Assembly (NCBI GenBank): GCA_041584055.1
Contig: JBFHER010000126.1
Coordinates: 1 to 10,749, forward strand
Source of the DNA: JBFHER01 sp041584055
GTDB taxonomy: Bacteria > Bacteroidota > Bacteroidia > Bacteroidales > UBA5342
Reading direction: 5' to 3'
DNA length: 10,749 nucleotides
The notes below the pieces were generated by a model. That model worked only from the letters and a program-made list of their open reading frames with translations. It was not told the origin of the DNA and made no database searches. This document shows positions 1 to 5,871 of this stretch, one piece after another. Each line of letters starts with the position of its first letter. The stretch's first letter is position 1. The translations under genes and the position numbers were made by a program.

Positions 1-1023
1 ACAAATTACTCGTCCAAACGTCCGACCATCAGGGTTAAACCCGGCAGCGCTTATGTTTACAAAAAGCGGGGCAATAATTTTGCAGATTTTTTATTGTCCA
101 TGATCAAAGTATTCTTCATTTTTATAGGATCCATTTTACTTGTGTCGCTTATCATTGCCCTCTTTGCCGTTTTGATAAGTGTCTTTGCAATTTCCGGAAC
201 ATTTCCAATTGATTCAATTTGTTTCAATGACCTACATCTACTTCCTGAAGTATTTTTAAGCTACAATGGTGCCGGCTTCCTTGGCGTTGTACTGGTGATT
301 GGAATTCCAATTTTTCTACTTGTTTATCTCATTACAAAAATCGCATTTAAACATCAGGGCAAAACGGGTTGGGTCATTGTTATTTCATTTATCCTGTGGT
401 TTATTGGTTTTGGACTGATATTAAGAACAGGCATTGGCATTCTGAGTGATGGACCTGATGCTCTGAACAAACTTGATTCAGAATGGAAAAATCGCATTGA
501 AATTATCTTTGGTGAAATTGACGAAGACTGGAATAATCCCAGAACTCAAACGGCCGAAACTAATTTTACCATAAACTCCGATACCCTATTTGTGAATCTG
601 GCGGCGTATGACACTGTAAAATTTGAAAAAAACCGGGGTAACTATATGAAAATAAAAGGTCAGAACACCTACCTGGGAGAGCCCAAAATTCATCTTCACG
701 CAACTTCCGGCAGTGAACATTGCAAGGTAATACAGAAAACCCAGGAAAAAGCTGAAGGAAACTCAGAAGCCTACTATCCTGTTAATTTAAAAAACGACAC
801 ACTAAATTTACCAATGTACTTCTCGTTTCAGGGATTCAATACACAACCTTCGGTTGATATAACTTTAAAATTACCGGCAAACAAAGTGTTTTACATTATT
901 CCCGGGAAAGGTACAGAGCATCTTAAGTCTGTGGTCTGGTCAGGTGAAAGTGAAGTTAAATTCAAGGAAATACCTGGCAAATACTTAATCACAAAAAGAG
1001 ATGGAATTATTATATCAAAATAA
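1..1023 (+). CDS. PspC-type membrane protein, C-terminal part (5' end outside window)
   Basis: The reading frame is open from base 1 with no stop, so the gene most likely starts upstream of the window. The first ATG inside it (position 100) would cut off a coding-looking basic stretch (KRPTIRVKPGSAYVYKKR). From the first visible codon there are about 34 polar residues, then three membrane segments near residues 35-60, 86-110 and 119-142, then a beta-rich, probably extracytoplasmic domain (about 150-340). This pattern matches the region that follows the PspC domain in Bacteroidota PspC proteins, linked in other bacteria to envelope-stress control. The PspC domain itself would lie before the window and is not seen, so the family call is inference. 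The stop TAA ends at 1023. The next gene starts 25 bases later on the same strand with no clear promoter between, so cotranscription is likely. Confidence is good for a coding gene, moderate for the family. Confidence 0.72.
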   Translation, partial: TNYSSKRPTIRVKPGSAYVYKKRGNNFADFLLSMIKVFFIFIGSILLVSLIIALFAVLISVFAISGTFPIDSICFNDLHLLPEVFLSYNGAGFLGVVLVIGIPIFLLVYLITKIAFKHQGKTGWVIVISFILWFIGFGLILRTGIGILSDGPDALNKLDSEWKNRIEIIFGEIDEDWNNPRTQTAETNFTINSDTLFVNLAAYDTVKFEKNRGNYMKIKGQNTYLGEPKIHLHATSGSEHCKVIQKTQEKAEGNSEAYYPVNLKNDTLNLPMYFSFQGFNTQPSVDITLKLPANKVFYIIPGKGTEHLKSVVWSGESEVKFKEIPGKYLITKRDGIIISK

Positions 1024-1048
1024 ATAATCACACAAAAATACATGACTC

Positions 1049-1249
1049 ATGGAACTGGAAATTGATTGTCCTTTTTGCAAATATGAAGGAACACCTATTA
1101 TCGAAGAACGCTTAAATGTACAGGGCTGGATTGTTTTTGTCATCCTCCTGGTCGTTTGCATCCCACTCTGTTGGATCCCATTTGTTGGTAACTCATTTAA
1201 AGAACAAGTTATAAGATGTCCAAGTTGCGGTCTGAGTATCGGCTCATAA
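1049..1249 (+). CDS. Small LITAF-like zinc-ribbon membrane protein
   Basis: A 66-residue protein with two CxxC knuckles, C7-P-F-C10 and C57-P-S-C60, separated by a hydrophobic segment (about residues 27-47, ending LCWIPF). This order (knuckle, membrane-inserted helix, knuckle followed by GLSIG) is that of the LITAF-like domain, in which the four cysteines bind one zinc and the hydrophobic part dips into the membrane. The WIPF-x-N-S-F-K pattern before the second knuckle also resembles the LITAF consensus. The start ATG at 1049 is the only sensible one; an ATG at 1042 in another frame stops after seven codons. No strong ribosome binding site is visible, as is usual in Bacteroidota. It lies 25 bases after the PspC-type gene and overlaps the DUF2752 gene by 34 bases, so the three are probably one transcript. 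Its cellular role is unknown. Confidence 0.75.
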   Translation: MELEIDCPFCKYEGTPIIEERLNVQGWIVFVILLVVCIPLCWIPFVGNSFKEQVIRCPSCGLSIGS

Positions 1250-1656
1250 GCATTTCAAAAATTACGCGATTCAGACGCAGGGATCAGCTGATATATTCAC
1301 TGGTCATATTTTTCAGTTTGGGTGGTTTGATCGTCCCCTTGATTCCTTTTGGGTCAGATTCTGCCATACAACACCCTGGATGTGCATTTAAAGCCCTGAC
1401 AACTCTGCCCTGCCCCTCCTGTGGATATACGCGCTCATTGCAACTGATCACTGAAGGTAACTGGCACGAAAGCTTTTTATTCAATCCTTTCACAATCTTC
1501 TATGCTGTTTTAATGCTTTCAATGGCCATTCTTGGGAGCTTATCATTGATAAAAAGACAGCACTACAACTTCTCTAAAACCTGTACAATGGTGATAATGT
1601 TTGTTTTGCTGCTTAGCTGGATTATGAAATTTATCATTGGTCCGGCATACTATTGA
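1216..1656 (+). CDS. DUF2752 family membrane protein
   Basis: A 146-residue protein with the DUF2752 signature: GCAFKALT (residues 55-62), the CPSCG motif at 66-70 followed by YTRS, and further on GNWHESFLFNP (81-91), matching the family pattern CPxCGxTRA...G....A..NP. Membrane segments are predicted near residues 26-46, 92-112 and 122-141; the Cys motif lies between the first and second. Function is not established for the family. The ATG at 1216 lies within the preceding gene in another frame (34-base overlap), which suggests translational coupling. The N-terminal 20 residues are basic and not conserved in my memory of the family, so a later start is possible, but no other ATG precedes the first membrane segment. 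Downstream, the strand meets the convergent redox operon after 96 bases. Confidence 0.85.
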   Translation: MSKLRSEYRLISISKITRFRRRDQLIYSLVIFFSLGGLIVPLIPFGSDSAIQHPGCAFKALTTLPCPSCGYTRSLQLITEGNWHESFLFNPFTIFYAVLMLSMAILGSLSLIKRQHYNFSKTCTMVIMFVLLLSWIMKFIIGPAYY

Positions 1657-1687
1657 CGGGAGCATGTGAAGTGAGATGAGTTTTAAC

Positions 1688-1729
1688 AAAAAAAGTACCC
1701 GCCCCAGACATTTTAGCTGAGACGGGTAC
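1688..1729 (-). terminator. Rho-independent terminator of the redox operon
   Basis: Read on the minus strand, 1729-1721 (GTACCCGTC) pairs with 1703-1695 (GGCGGGTAC) as a 9-bp stem with one G-U pair, followed at once by seven T (1694-1688). It lies 24 bases after the stop of the CoA-disulfide-reductase gene. On the plus strand the same stem has a C-A mismatch and no T tract, so it fits the minus strand better. No separate terminator for the convergent DUF2752 gene was seen. Confidence 0.8.
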
Positions 1730-1752
1730 AGGCTATGTCTAATTCACCTTTT

Positions 1753-3771
1753 TTATAGTCTGACAGAGGCATTTCTACTTGCCATCATCATGGCAATTCC
1801 ACCACCGTTTTTAACATTTGAATACCCCATTTGCATTAAAATACGCTGGGCATAAGCAGAACGTGCACCGGAAGCACAATAAACTACGATTTCCCGATCC
1901 TTATTTGCCCCAAACTCGTCTTTCCTAACCATTAACTCATCCAATGGAATGTTAATGGCATCCGGAAAAGCCCCACTGTAGAATTCACCAGGCGTTCTAA
2001 CATCAACAACGAGAAGTGAATTTTCATCCACCTTTGTCACTTCTTCTTTTGCTTCAACTACCTTTGTTTCTTTCTCCAAAGATTTCTCTTCAATGGGAAG
2101 TAAATTAATCCGAATTGTTTCAAAACCAACAGTAATGGCATGTCGCTGCATAGATGTATGCCCCCCTGAAACATTCGTCACATCTTTAAATCCGGCGCCC
2201 AGCAAGGTACGAAGCGCCTGGTGTCCTTTCTTTCCTGTTTCATCATAAACAATTACCGGACGATCTTCAGGAATGTTACCCATATTCTCGGGCAATAATT
2301 CTAAGGGTATATGAATGGCTCCAAAAACATGGCTTTTTTCAAAAGAAAACACATCACGCACATCCACAAAAACAGGATTTTTACCTTCAACAAAAGGATC
2401 CAACTCCGAAACTGTGATGGATGGACTAAAGCCCGACATCCGATTCTCTGCTGCATAAGCTGCCATATTCATGGCATCATTGGCAGTTCCTATCGGCGGT
2501 GAATATGCAAAATCAATATCGGCAATGTCAGTGACAGGTAATTTTGCAGCCGTTGCAGTTGCAATCACATCCAGACGCTTGTCTGCACCTTTGTAACCCG
2601 CTGTTTGGCCACCAAGCACAACACCGGTATTACGATCGTAAACCAACATGGCGGTCACTAATTCCGATCCGGGATAATAGGATGTATGGTGCTCTTTATG
2701 AACAACAACAGCATCCGCATCCATTCCCAAAGCACGCGCTTGCTTAAGCGAAAGACCCGTTGTCCCCGCCACTGCCTCAAACACGCGAACAACAGATGTT
2801 CCTATTGCACCTTTGTAGCTGTGGTGACCTCCCAATGCATTTTCAGCAGCAATACGTCCTTGTCGGTTAGCAGGACCCGCCAATGGAATCCGCACCTTCT
2901 TACCATTCACCCGATGTTCAATCTCCACCATGTCTCCTGCACCGTAAATATCAGGATCAGAGGTTTGCAAACGGTCGTTCACCATCAATCCTCCGGCTTC
3001 CCCAATTTCCAAACCACTGTCGATGGCCAATTGCAATGTTGGACGAACGCCGATTGAAAGTAGCACCATATCCGCTTCGAGCACTTTTCCATTATCTAAT
3101 TTTACTGCATCTGACCCAATCTCTGTTACGCCCGCATTGGTATGTACACCAACACCATAAGAATGCAATTCACGCTCAATAAATCCGGCCGTTTCTGCTT
3201 CCATGATTGCCATTACATGAGGCATCTTCTCAACAACGTTCACATTCAAACCTCTTTTTACAAGCGCTTCAACCATTTCCAGACCAATGAATCCACCGCC
3301 AACCACAACTGCGTTCCGGGGATTGTTTTCCTCCAGATGATTGGAAATTTTGTCCATATCCTCCAGGGTCCATAATGTAAATACATGATCCAGATCAGCA
3401 CCTGGGAGTGTTGGCTTGATTGGCCTTCCTCCTTGCGCCAGAATTAATTTTGAATACGCAAATGTTTTGCGTTCTCCATTTCTGCTATCAATTGTTTGCA
3501 CCTGATGAGCCGTTCTGTTAATCTCAGTTACAACTGTATGTGTATGCACTTCCACACCATATTGCTCATTAAAACTTTCAGGACTCTGAAGTATCAGCTG
3601 TGAACGACTTTCAATATCACCACCGATGTAATAAGGCAGGCCACAATTGGCAAAAGAGATATCCGGTCCTGCTTCAAGCATAACAATTTTGGCTGTTGGT
3701 GACAAGCGACGGGCTTTTGCCGCTGCTGTTGCCCCGGCCGCGACCCCGCCAATGATTACAATTTTTTCCAT
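1753..3771 (-). CDS. CoA-disulfide reductase-like flavoprotein with two rhodanese domains
   Basis: A 672-residue protein. Residues 1-440 form a class of pyridine-nucleotide disulfide oxidoreductase: FAD motif GGVAAGATAA (8-17), single active cysteine C43 in FANCGLPYYIGG, NAD(P)H motif VVGGGFIGLE (156-165), second FAD motif IYGAGD (275-280), and the CoADR-type tyrosine motifs SYYPGS (364-369) and AYSPP (422-426). Two rhodanese domains follow, about 452-552 and 583-672. In the first, the catalytic cysteine position reads YDETGKKG (D510), so it should not carry persulfide. The second has a complete loop, YCASGARS (C632). A charged linker rich in K and E (559-582) joins them. Known CoADR-rhodanese fusions reduce CoA disulfide, CoA persulfide or polysulfide with NAD(P)H in the cytoplasm; the usual form has one rhodanese domain. 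It is last in the operon, 75 bases after the thioredoxin gene, with no -7 box in that gap. Substrate not provable from sequence. Confidence 0.93.
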   Translation of the reverse strand: MEKIVIIGGVAAGATAAAKARRLSPTAKIVMLEAGPDISFANCGLPYYIGGDIESRSQLILQSPESFNEQYGVEVHTHTVVTEINRTAHQVQTIDSRNGERKTFAYSKLILAQGGRPIKPTLPGADLDHVFTLWTLEDMDKISNHLEENNPRNAVVVGGGFIGLEMVEALVKRGLNVNVVEKMPHVMAIMEAETAGFIERELHSYGVGVHTNAGVTEIGSDAVKLDNGKVLEADMVLLSIGVRPTLQLAIDSGLEIGEAGGLMVNDRLQTSDPDIYGAGDMVEIEHRVNGKKVRIPLAGPANRQGRIAAENALGGHHSYKGAIGTSVVRVFEAVAGTTGLSLKQARALGMDADAVVVHKEHHTSYYPGSELVTAMLVYDRNTGVVLGGQTAGYKGADKRLDVIATATAAKLPVTDIADIDFAYSPPIGTANDAMNMAAYAAENRMSGFSPSITVSELDPFVEGKNPVFVDVRDVFSFEKSHVFGAIHIPLELLPENMGNIPEDRPVIVYDETGKKGHQALRTLLGAGFKDVTNVSGGHTSMQRHAITVGFETIRINLLPIEEKSLEKETKVVEAKEEVTKVDENSLLVVDVRTPGEFYSGAFPDAINIPLDELMVRKDEFGANKDREIVVYCASGARSAYAQRILMQMGYSNVKNGGGIAMMMASRNASVRL

Positions 3772-3846
3772 CTTTTTATTTTTTATTTATTTTTTCTAAT
3801 TATTGATCTGCCTTCCCTAAGAAGTATTCGGAATAAGAGGGCGTGT

Positions 3847-4263
3847 TTAAAACCTTCCAATTTCTTTAAGTAAAAACGCTTTTGACTTGATGCCTACAAA
3901 GCGATTGACCTCTTTCCCGTTTTTAAACAAAATAAGGGTTGGAATGCTTCTGACATTGTATTTTGAAGCCAGTGATTGAAACTTCTGGATATCCACTTTG
4001 CCCACATGTGAATTTCCATTCAATTCAGCCGCCACCTCATTTAATACAGGTGCCATCATTCGACAGGGGGCACACCATTCAGCCCAAAAATCAACAAGAA
4101 CAACTTTGTTTTTTGTTTGATGATTAAAATTTGATTCTGTTAATGTGATTACTTTCTCATGATCTTCTACCATTGGTGTATTCTTCATTCGACGTTTCAT
4201 AACAAGCGCGAAAATAAAAACGATGAAAACCAAAGATCCGAGCACTATTAAGGTTGTTTGCAT
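3847..4263 (-). CDS. Membrane-anchored thioredoxin (TrxA family)
   Basis: A 138-residue protein. Residues 5-21 form one hydrophobic helix, followed by KRRMK (23-27). The thioredoxin fold covers about 36-138, with VDFWAEWCAPC (active-site C64 and C67) and the cis-proline loop SIPT (P108), then FKNGKE. All catalytic residues are present, so it should be an active dithiol reductase. No signal-peptidase site is visible, and the basic cluster directly after the helix suggests by the positive-inside rule that the catalytic domain stays on the cytoplasmic face. This differs from ResA/TlpA-type periplasmic thioredoxins. It starts 23 bases after the CGNM thioredoxin-like gene and precedes the CoA-disulfide-reductase gene, so it may hand electrons to or from persulfides handled by the operon. 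The start ATG gives the complete anchor and is preferred. Confidence 0.93.
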   Translation of the reverse strand: MQTTLIVLGSLVFIVFIFALVMKRRMKNTPMVEDHEKVITLTESNFNHQTKNKVVLVDFWAEWCAPCRMMAPVLNEVAAELNGNSHVGKVDIQKFQSLASKYNVRSIPTLILFKNGKEVNRFVGIKSKAFLLKEIGRF

Positions 4264-4286
4264 TATATCTATGTTTAATTCTATGT

Positions 4287-4631
4287 TTACTTATCAAAAA
4301 AAATAGCATTCAATTCGCGAATAATGTTGTCTTTAGATTGCCCACCAGGTACAACTTTAATTATTTCACTGTTTTTATAAAACATCAGCAACGGGAAACG
4401 ATCCTGAATTTGAAATGAAACAATTTCTGATCCCTTAAAATCAGGATGATCACATTCCAAATCGTAGAATGTGATATCCCTGTATTTTCTCTGAAGTTCT
4501 TCTGCAATCCTATACATTACAACTGAGGCAGGGTCCATATTCCCACAAATCATCAACACATTTGCATTTTCAGCTATCACCCGTGCGTGAGAACCGAAAT
4601 CTTCTATGTGCTTTAAATTTGTGTACAACAT
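4287..4631 (-). CDS. Thioredoxin-like protein with CGNM active-site variant
   Basis: A 114-residue protein with a thioredoxin fold and no anchor or signal peptide. The expected CxxC site after the first core strand reads ICGNMDPAS: C29 is kept, the second cysteine is M32. The opposite loop RFPLLMFYKN (P80) fits the cis-proline and following strand, and PGGQSKDNIIREL the last helix. One other cysteine, C60, lies in FYDLECDHPDF. With a single site cysteine it cannot do ordinary dithiol exchange alone; a monothiol, glutathionylation-like, persulfide-carrier or chaperone-like role is possible, but this is inference. It is the first gene of the minus-strand operon, its ATG lying about 20 bases after the presumed transcription start, and is followed after 23 bases by the true thioredoxin. 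The pair may work as partners. Confidence 0.8.
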   Translation of the reverse strand: MLYTNLKHIEDFGSHARVIAENANVLMICGNMDPASVVMYRIAEELQRKYRDITFYDLECDHPDFKGSEIVSFQIQDRFPLLMFYKNSEIIKVVPGGQSKDNIIRELNAIFFDK

Positions 4632-4656
4632 TTATTAATCGCTAAATTTTATGCCA

Positions 4657-4664
4657 CAAAACTA
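4657..4664 (-). promoter_or_regulatory. -7 box of the redox operon promoter
   Basis: On the minus strand this reads TAGTTTTG, a full match to the Bacteroidota -7 element TAnnTTTG. It places transcription start near 4652 and a leader of about 20 bases before the ATG at 4631. A TTTG on the minus strand (4692-4689) could be the -33 element, but its 24-base spacing is longer than usual, so the promoter may need an activator. Confidence 0.6.
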
Positions 4665-4719
4665 CTGCTTCATATAGCAGGTTTAAAACAAATGGAGTTG
4701 AAGCGTATCGGAAGCAGAA

Positions 4720-4733
4720 TTGATCTATCTCAA
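4720..4733. promoter_or_regulatory. FNR-like palindrome, candidate operator of the divergent promoters
   Basis: TTGAT-CTAT-CTCAA matches the Crp/Fnr-family site TTGAT-N4-ATCAA at nine of ten positions. Its centre (4726.5) is about 40 bases upstream of the presumed start of the regulator gene, the usual place for activation by this family, and about 73 bases upstream of the presumed start of the redox operon. The downstream half also forms a separate exact inverted repeat, TATCTCAA (4726-4733) with TTGAGATA (4742-4749), over an 8-base spacer. Which of the two is bound is unknown. Confidence 0.45.
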
Positions 4734-4753
4734 CTTTTTTATTGAGATAATCC

Positions 4754-4761
4754 TATCTTTG
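4754..4761 (+). promoter_or_regulatory. -7 box of the Crp/Fnr regulator promoter
   Basis: TATCTTTG is a full match to TAnnTTTG, followed by CA. It puts the transcription start near 4766 and the ATG about 22 bases later. No TTG is found at the normal -33 distance; that place is held by the palindromic repeats, as expected for a promoter that depends on, or is blocked by, a bound regulator. Confidence 0.65.
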
Positions 4762-4787
4762 CACAAAAGAGAAAATCAATCACCGGA

Positions 4788-5483
4788 ATGAGACCCTTAA
4801 TAGAAACAGACAGCGAATTCATTTGCGACCTACAGGCTCCTTGTTTTCAGACACTTACACCTGAAGAAATTGAACTTGTGAAGGCGAGTAAAACTCAGGT
4901 TATGTTCAGGAAGGGGGATAACCTCACAAAACAAGGAACATTTGCATCTTATGTTTTATTTGTTGTAAAAGGTTTGGCAAAACAGTACATCGAAGGTGAT
5001 CATTCCAAAAGTTTCAACCTGCGCATCATAAAACCGGGTGAATTTGTTGGCTTGTCTTCCGTATTCTCTACGAATACCTTCAACTATTCGTCTGTTGCCC
5101 TTACGGATTGTCATGTTTTTTTGGTTGAGAAAGCTGCCATCTCCCAAATAATTACCCAAAATGGGGTTTTTGGACTTGGCATCATCAGACGCTATTGCGA
5201 GCAAAACGTGAATCTGTACGACACCTTGCGTACGGTTTTGTACAAGCAGATGAATGGTCGCATGGCAGATACGTTGATTTATATAAATGGCTTAAAGGAA
5301 GAGGATGATGCAGTATTTCAGCTGCTTGTCAGGAAAGATCTCGCTGACTTTGCCGGTATTTCAACTGAAAGTGCAGTAAAACTCCTTAAACAATTTGAAA
5401 AAGAAGGCCTGATCAAACTAAAGGAAAAAGACATTCAAATTCTGGATGAAGGACGTTTACTCGAAATTAGCAAACATGGGTAA
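4788..5483 (+). CDS. Crp/Fnr-family transcriptional regulator
   Basis: A 231-residue protein. The N-terminal cyclic-nucleotide-binding-like beta roll spans about residues 22-120 (FRKGDNLTKQGTFASYVLFV, then IKPGEFVGLSSVF). A dimer helix follows (about 125-165), then a winged helix-turn-helix (about 178-222) with recognition part DLADFAGISTESAVKLLKQF. The phosphate-binding Arg-Ser/Thr signature of cAMP-binding CRP is not evident, and the FNR iron-sulfur pattern (clustered N-terminal cysteines plus one more) is absent; cysteines are at 13, 19, 108 and 137. The signal is therefore unknown; a thiol or persulfide signal would fit the divergent redox operon. The ATG at 4788 sits about 22 bases after the presumed transcription start, with no clear Shine-Dalgarno. 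Family call is firm; target genes are inferred from position. Confidence 0.92.
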   Translation: MRPLIETDSEFICDLQAPCFQTLTPEEIELVKASKTQVMFRKGDNLTKQGTFASYVLFVVKGLAKQYIEGDHSKSFNLRIIKPGEFVGLSSVFSTNTFNYSSVALTDCHVFLVEKAAISQIITQNGVFGLGIIRRYCEQNVNLYDTLRTVLYKQMNGRMADTLIYINGLKEEDDAVFQLLVRKDLADFAGISTESAVKLLKQFEKEGLIKLKEKDIQILDEGRLLEISKHG

Positions 5484-5614
5484 TGTTGGATCAGATGATA
5501 TTACCTGATTATGATTTACAAACTTTAGCTATTCCGAATGAAGGGGAATGGGACTTCCCGATGATCACTCCCTTCTATCGGGATAAACTTCTCGTCCCTC
5601 AGGTATGTGCACAA

Positions 5615-5640
5615 AAAAACCCGCAAATCAGCGGGTTTTT
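5615..5640. terminator. Bidirectional terminator, left copy
   Basis: AAAAACCCGC pairs with GCGGGTTTTT as a 10-bp stem with loop AAATCA. It has T runs on both strands, so it can stop the Crp/Fnr transcript (+) and any read-through from tRNA-Arg (-). It lies about 130 bases after the regulator's stop codon. Confidence 0.85.
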
Positions 5641-5721
5641 ACAACGTGAACTGGGAGGGACTTCCCGATGATCACTCCGTTCTATCGGGATAAACTTCTC
5701 GTCCCTCAGGTATGTGCACAA

Positions 5722-5747
5722 AAAAACCCGCAAATGAGCGGGTTTTT
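5722..5747. terminator. Bidirectional terminator, right copy
   Basis: Same 10-bp stem as the left copy, with loop AAATGA. On the minus strand it starts seven bases after the 3' end of tRNA-Arg and is its direct terminator. Confidence 0.88.
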
Positions 5748-5753
5748 ACAACG

Positions 5754-5827
5754 TGAACTGGGAGGGACTCGAACCCCCAACCTCCTGGGCCGTAACCAGG
5801 GACTCTATCCAATTAAGCTACCAGTCC
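5754..5827 (-). tRNA. tRNA-Arg (anticodon ACG)
   Basis: Read on the minus strand, the 74 bases fold into a cloverleaf. The acceptor stem is GGACTGG with CCAGTTC, closed by discriminator A. The D stem is GCTT/GAGT with loop AATTGGATA. The anticodon stem CCTGG/CCAGG holds loop TTACGGC, giving anticodon ACG (arginine, read as ICG after deamination). The T stem GGGGG/CCCTC carries loop TTCGAGT. CCA is not encoded. A terminator follows at 5747-5722. The 16 bases at its 3' end are repeated 107 bases further on by the tandem duplication. Confidence 0.95.
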
Positions 5828-5841
5828 GTTGAATTCGGGTG

Positions 5842-5871
5842 CAAAAATAAGCAAAAAAGACGAACTGCAAA
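5842..5871 (-). promoter_or_regulatory. Promoter of tRNA-Arg
   Basis: On the minus strand, TATTTTTG (5849-5842) is a full -7 box and TTTG (5871-5868) lies 18 bases upstream as a -33 element. Transcription would start near 5837, about ten bases before the tRNA. The -33 TTTG falls in the loop of the dusB terminator hairpin. Confidence 0.6.

Larger units (their letters stand above)
5550..5769. repeat. Tandem duplication, 107-bp period, including the tRNA-Arg 3' end
   Basis: Copy 1 is 5550-5656 and copy 2 is 5657-5763, followed by a third GGGACT (5764-5769). The copies differ only at 5572/5679 (C/G) and 5629/5736 (C/G). Each unit begins with GGGACTTCCCG, holds a hairpin (TCCCGAT with ATCGGGA) and a bidirectional terminator, and ends with the last bases of the tRNA-Arg gene, so the left copy leaves a 16-base tRNA fragment at 5647-5662. 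The GGGACT at both ends suggests origin by unequal exchange or slippage between two short direct repeats. Confidence 0.95.

Noticed and set aside
75..82. TAATTTTG, a match to the -7 promoter element
   Set aside because: It lies within the open frame of the PspC-type gene, lacks a -33 element, and would give a start that cuts off probable coding sequence.
2311..3375. Several plus-strand frames opposite the CoA-disulfide-reductase gene
   Set aside because: They are antisense shadows of a strongly conserved enzyme and show no domain of their own.
4269..4289. Short direct repeat CTATGTTTA, twice at 12-base spacing, between the two thioredoxin-fold genes
   Set aside because: It spans the stop codon of the first gene in AT-rich DNA; too short to separate from chance.
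5483..5671. 62-residue frame starting on the last base of the Crp/Fnr stop codon
   Set aside because: It runs through the terminator hairpin and across the duplication junction into the copied tRNA fragment; the product has no recognisable domain. It is a chance frame.
5550..5763. CRISPR-like repeat
   Set aside because: Only two directly abutting 107-base copies with no spacers and no cas genes.
5647..5769. Possible attachment site of an integrated element at tRNA-Arg
   Set aside because: The repeated tRNA 3' end is only 107 bases away, the enclosed DNA holds only terminators, and no integrase is present. A simple tandem duplication explains it better.
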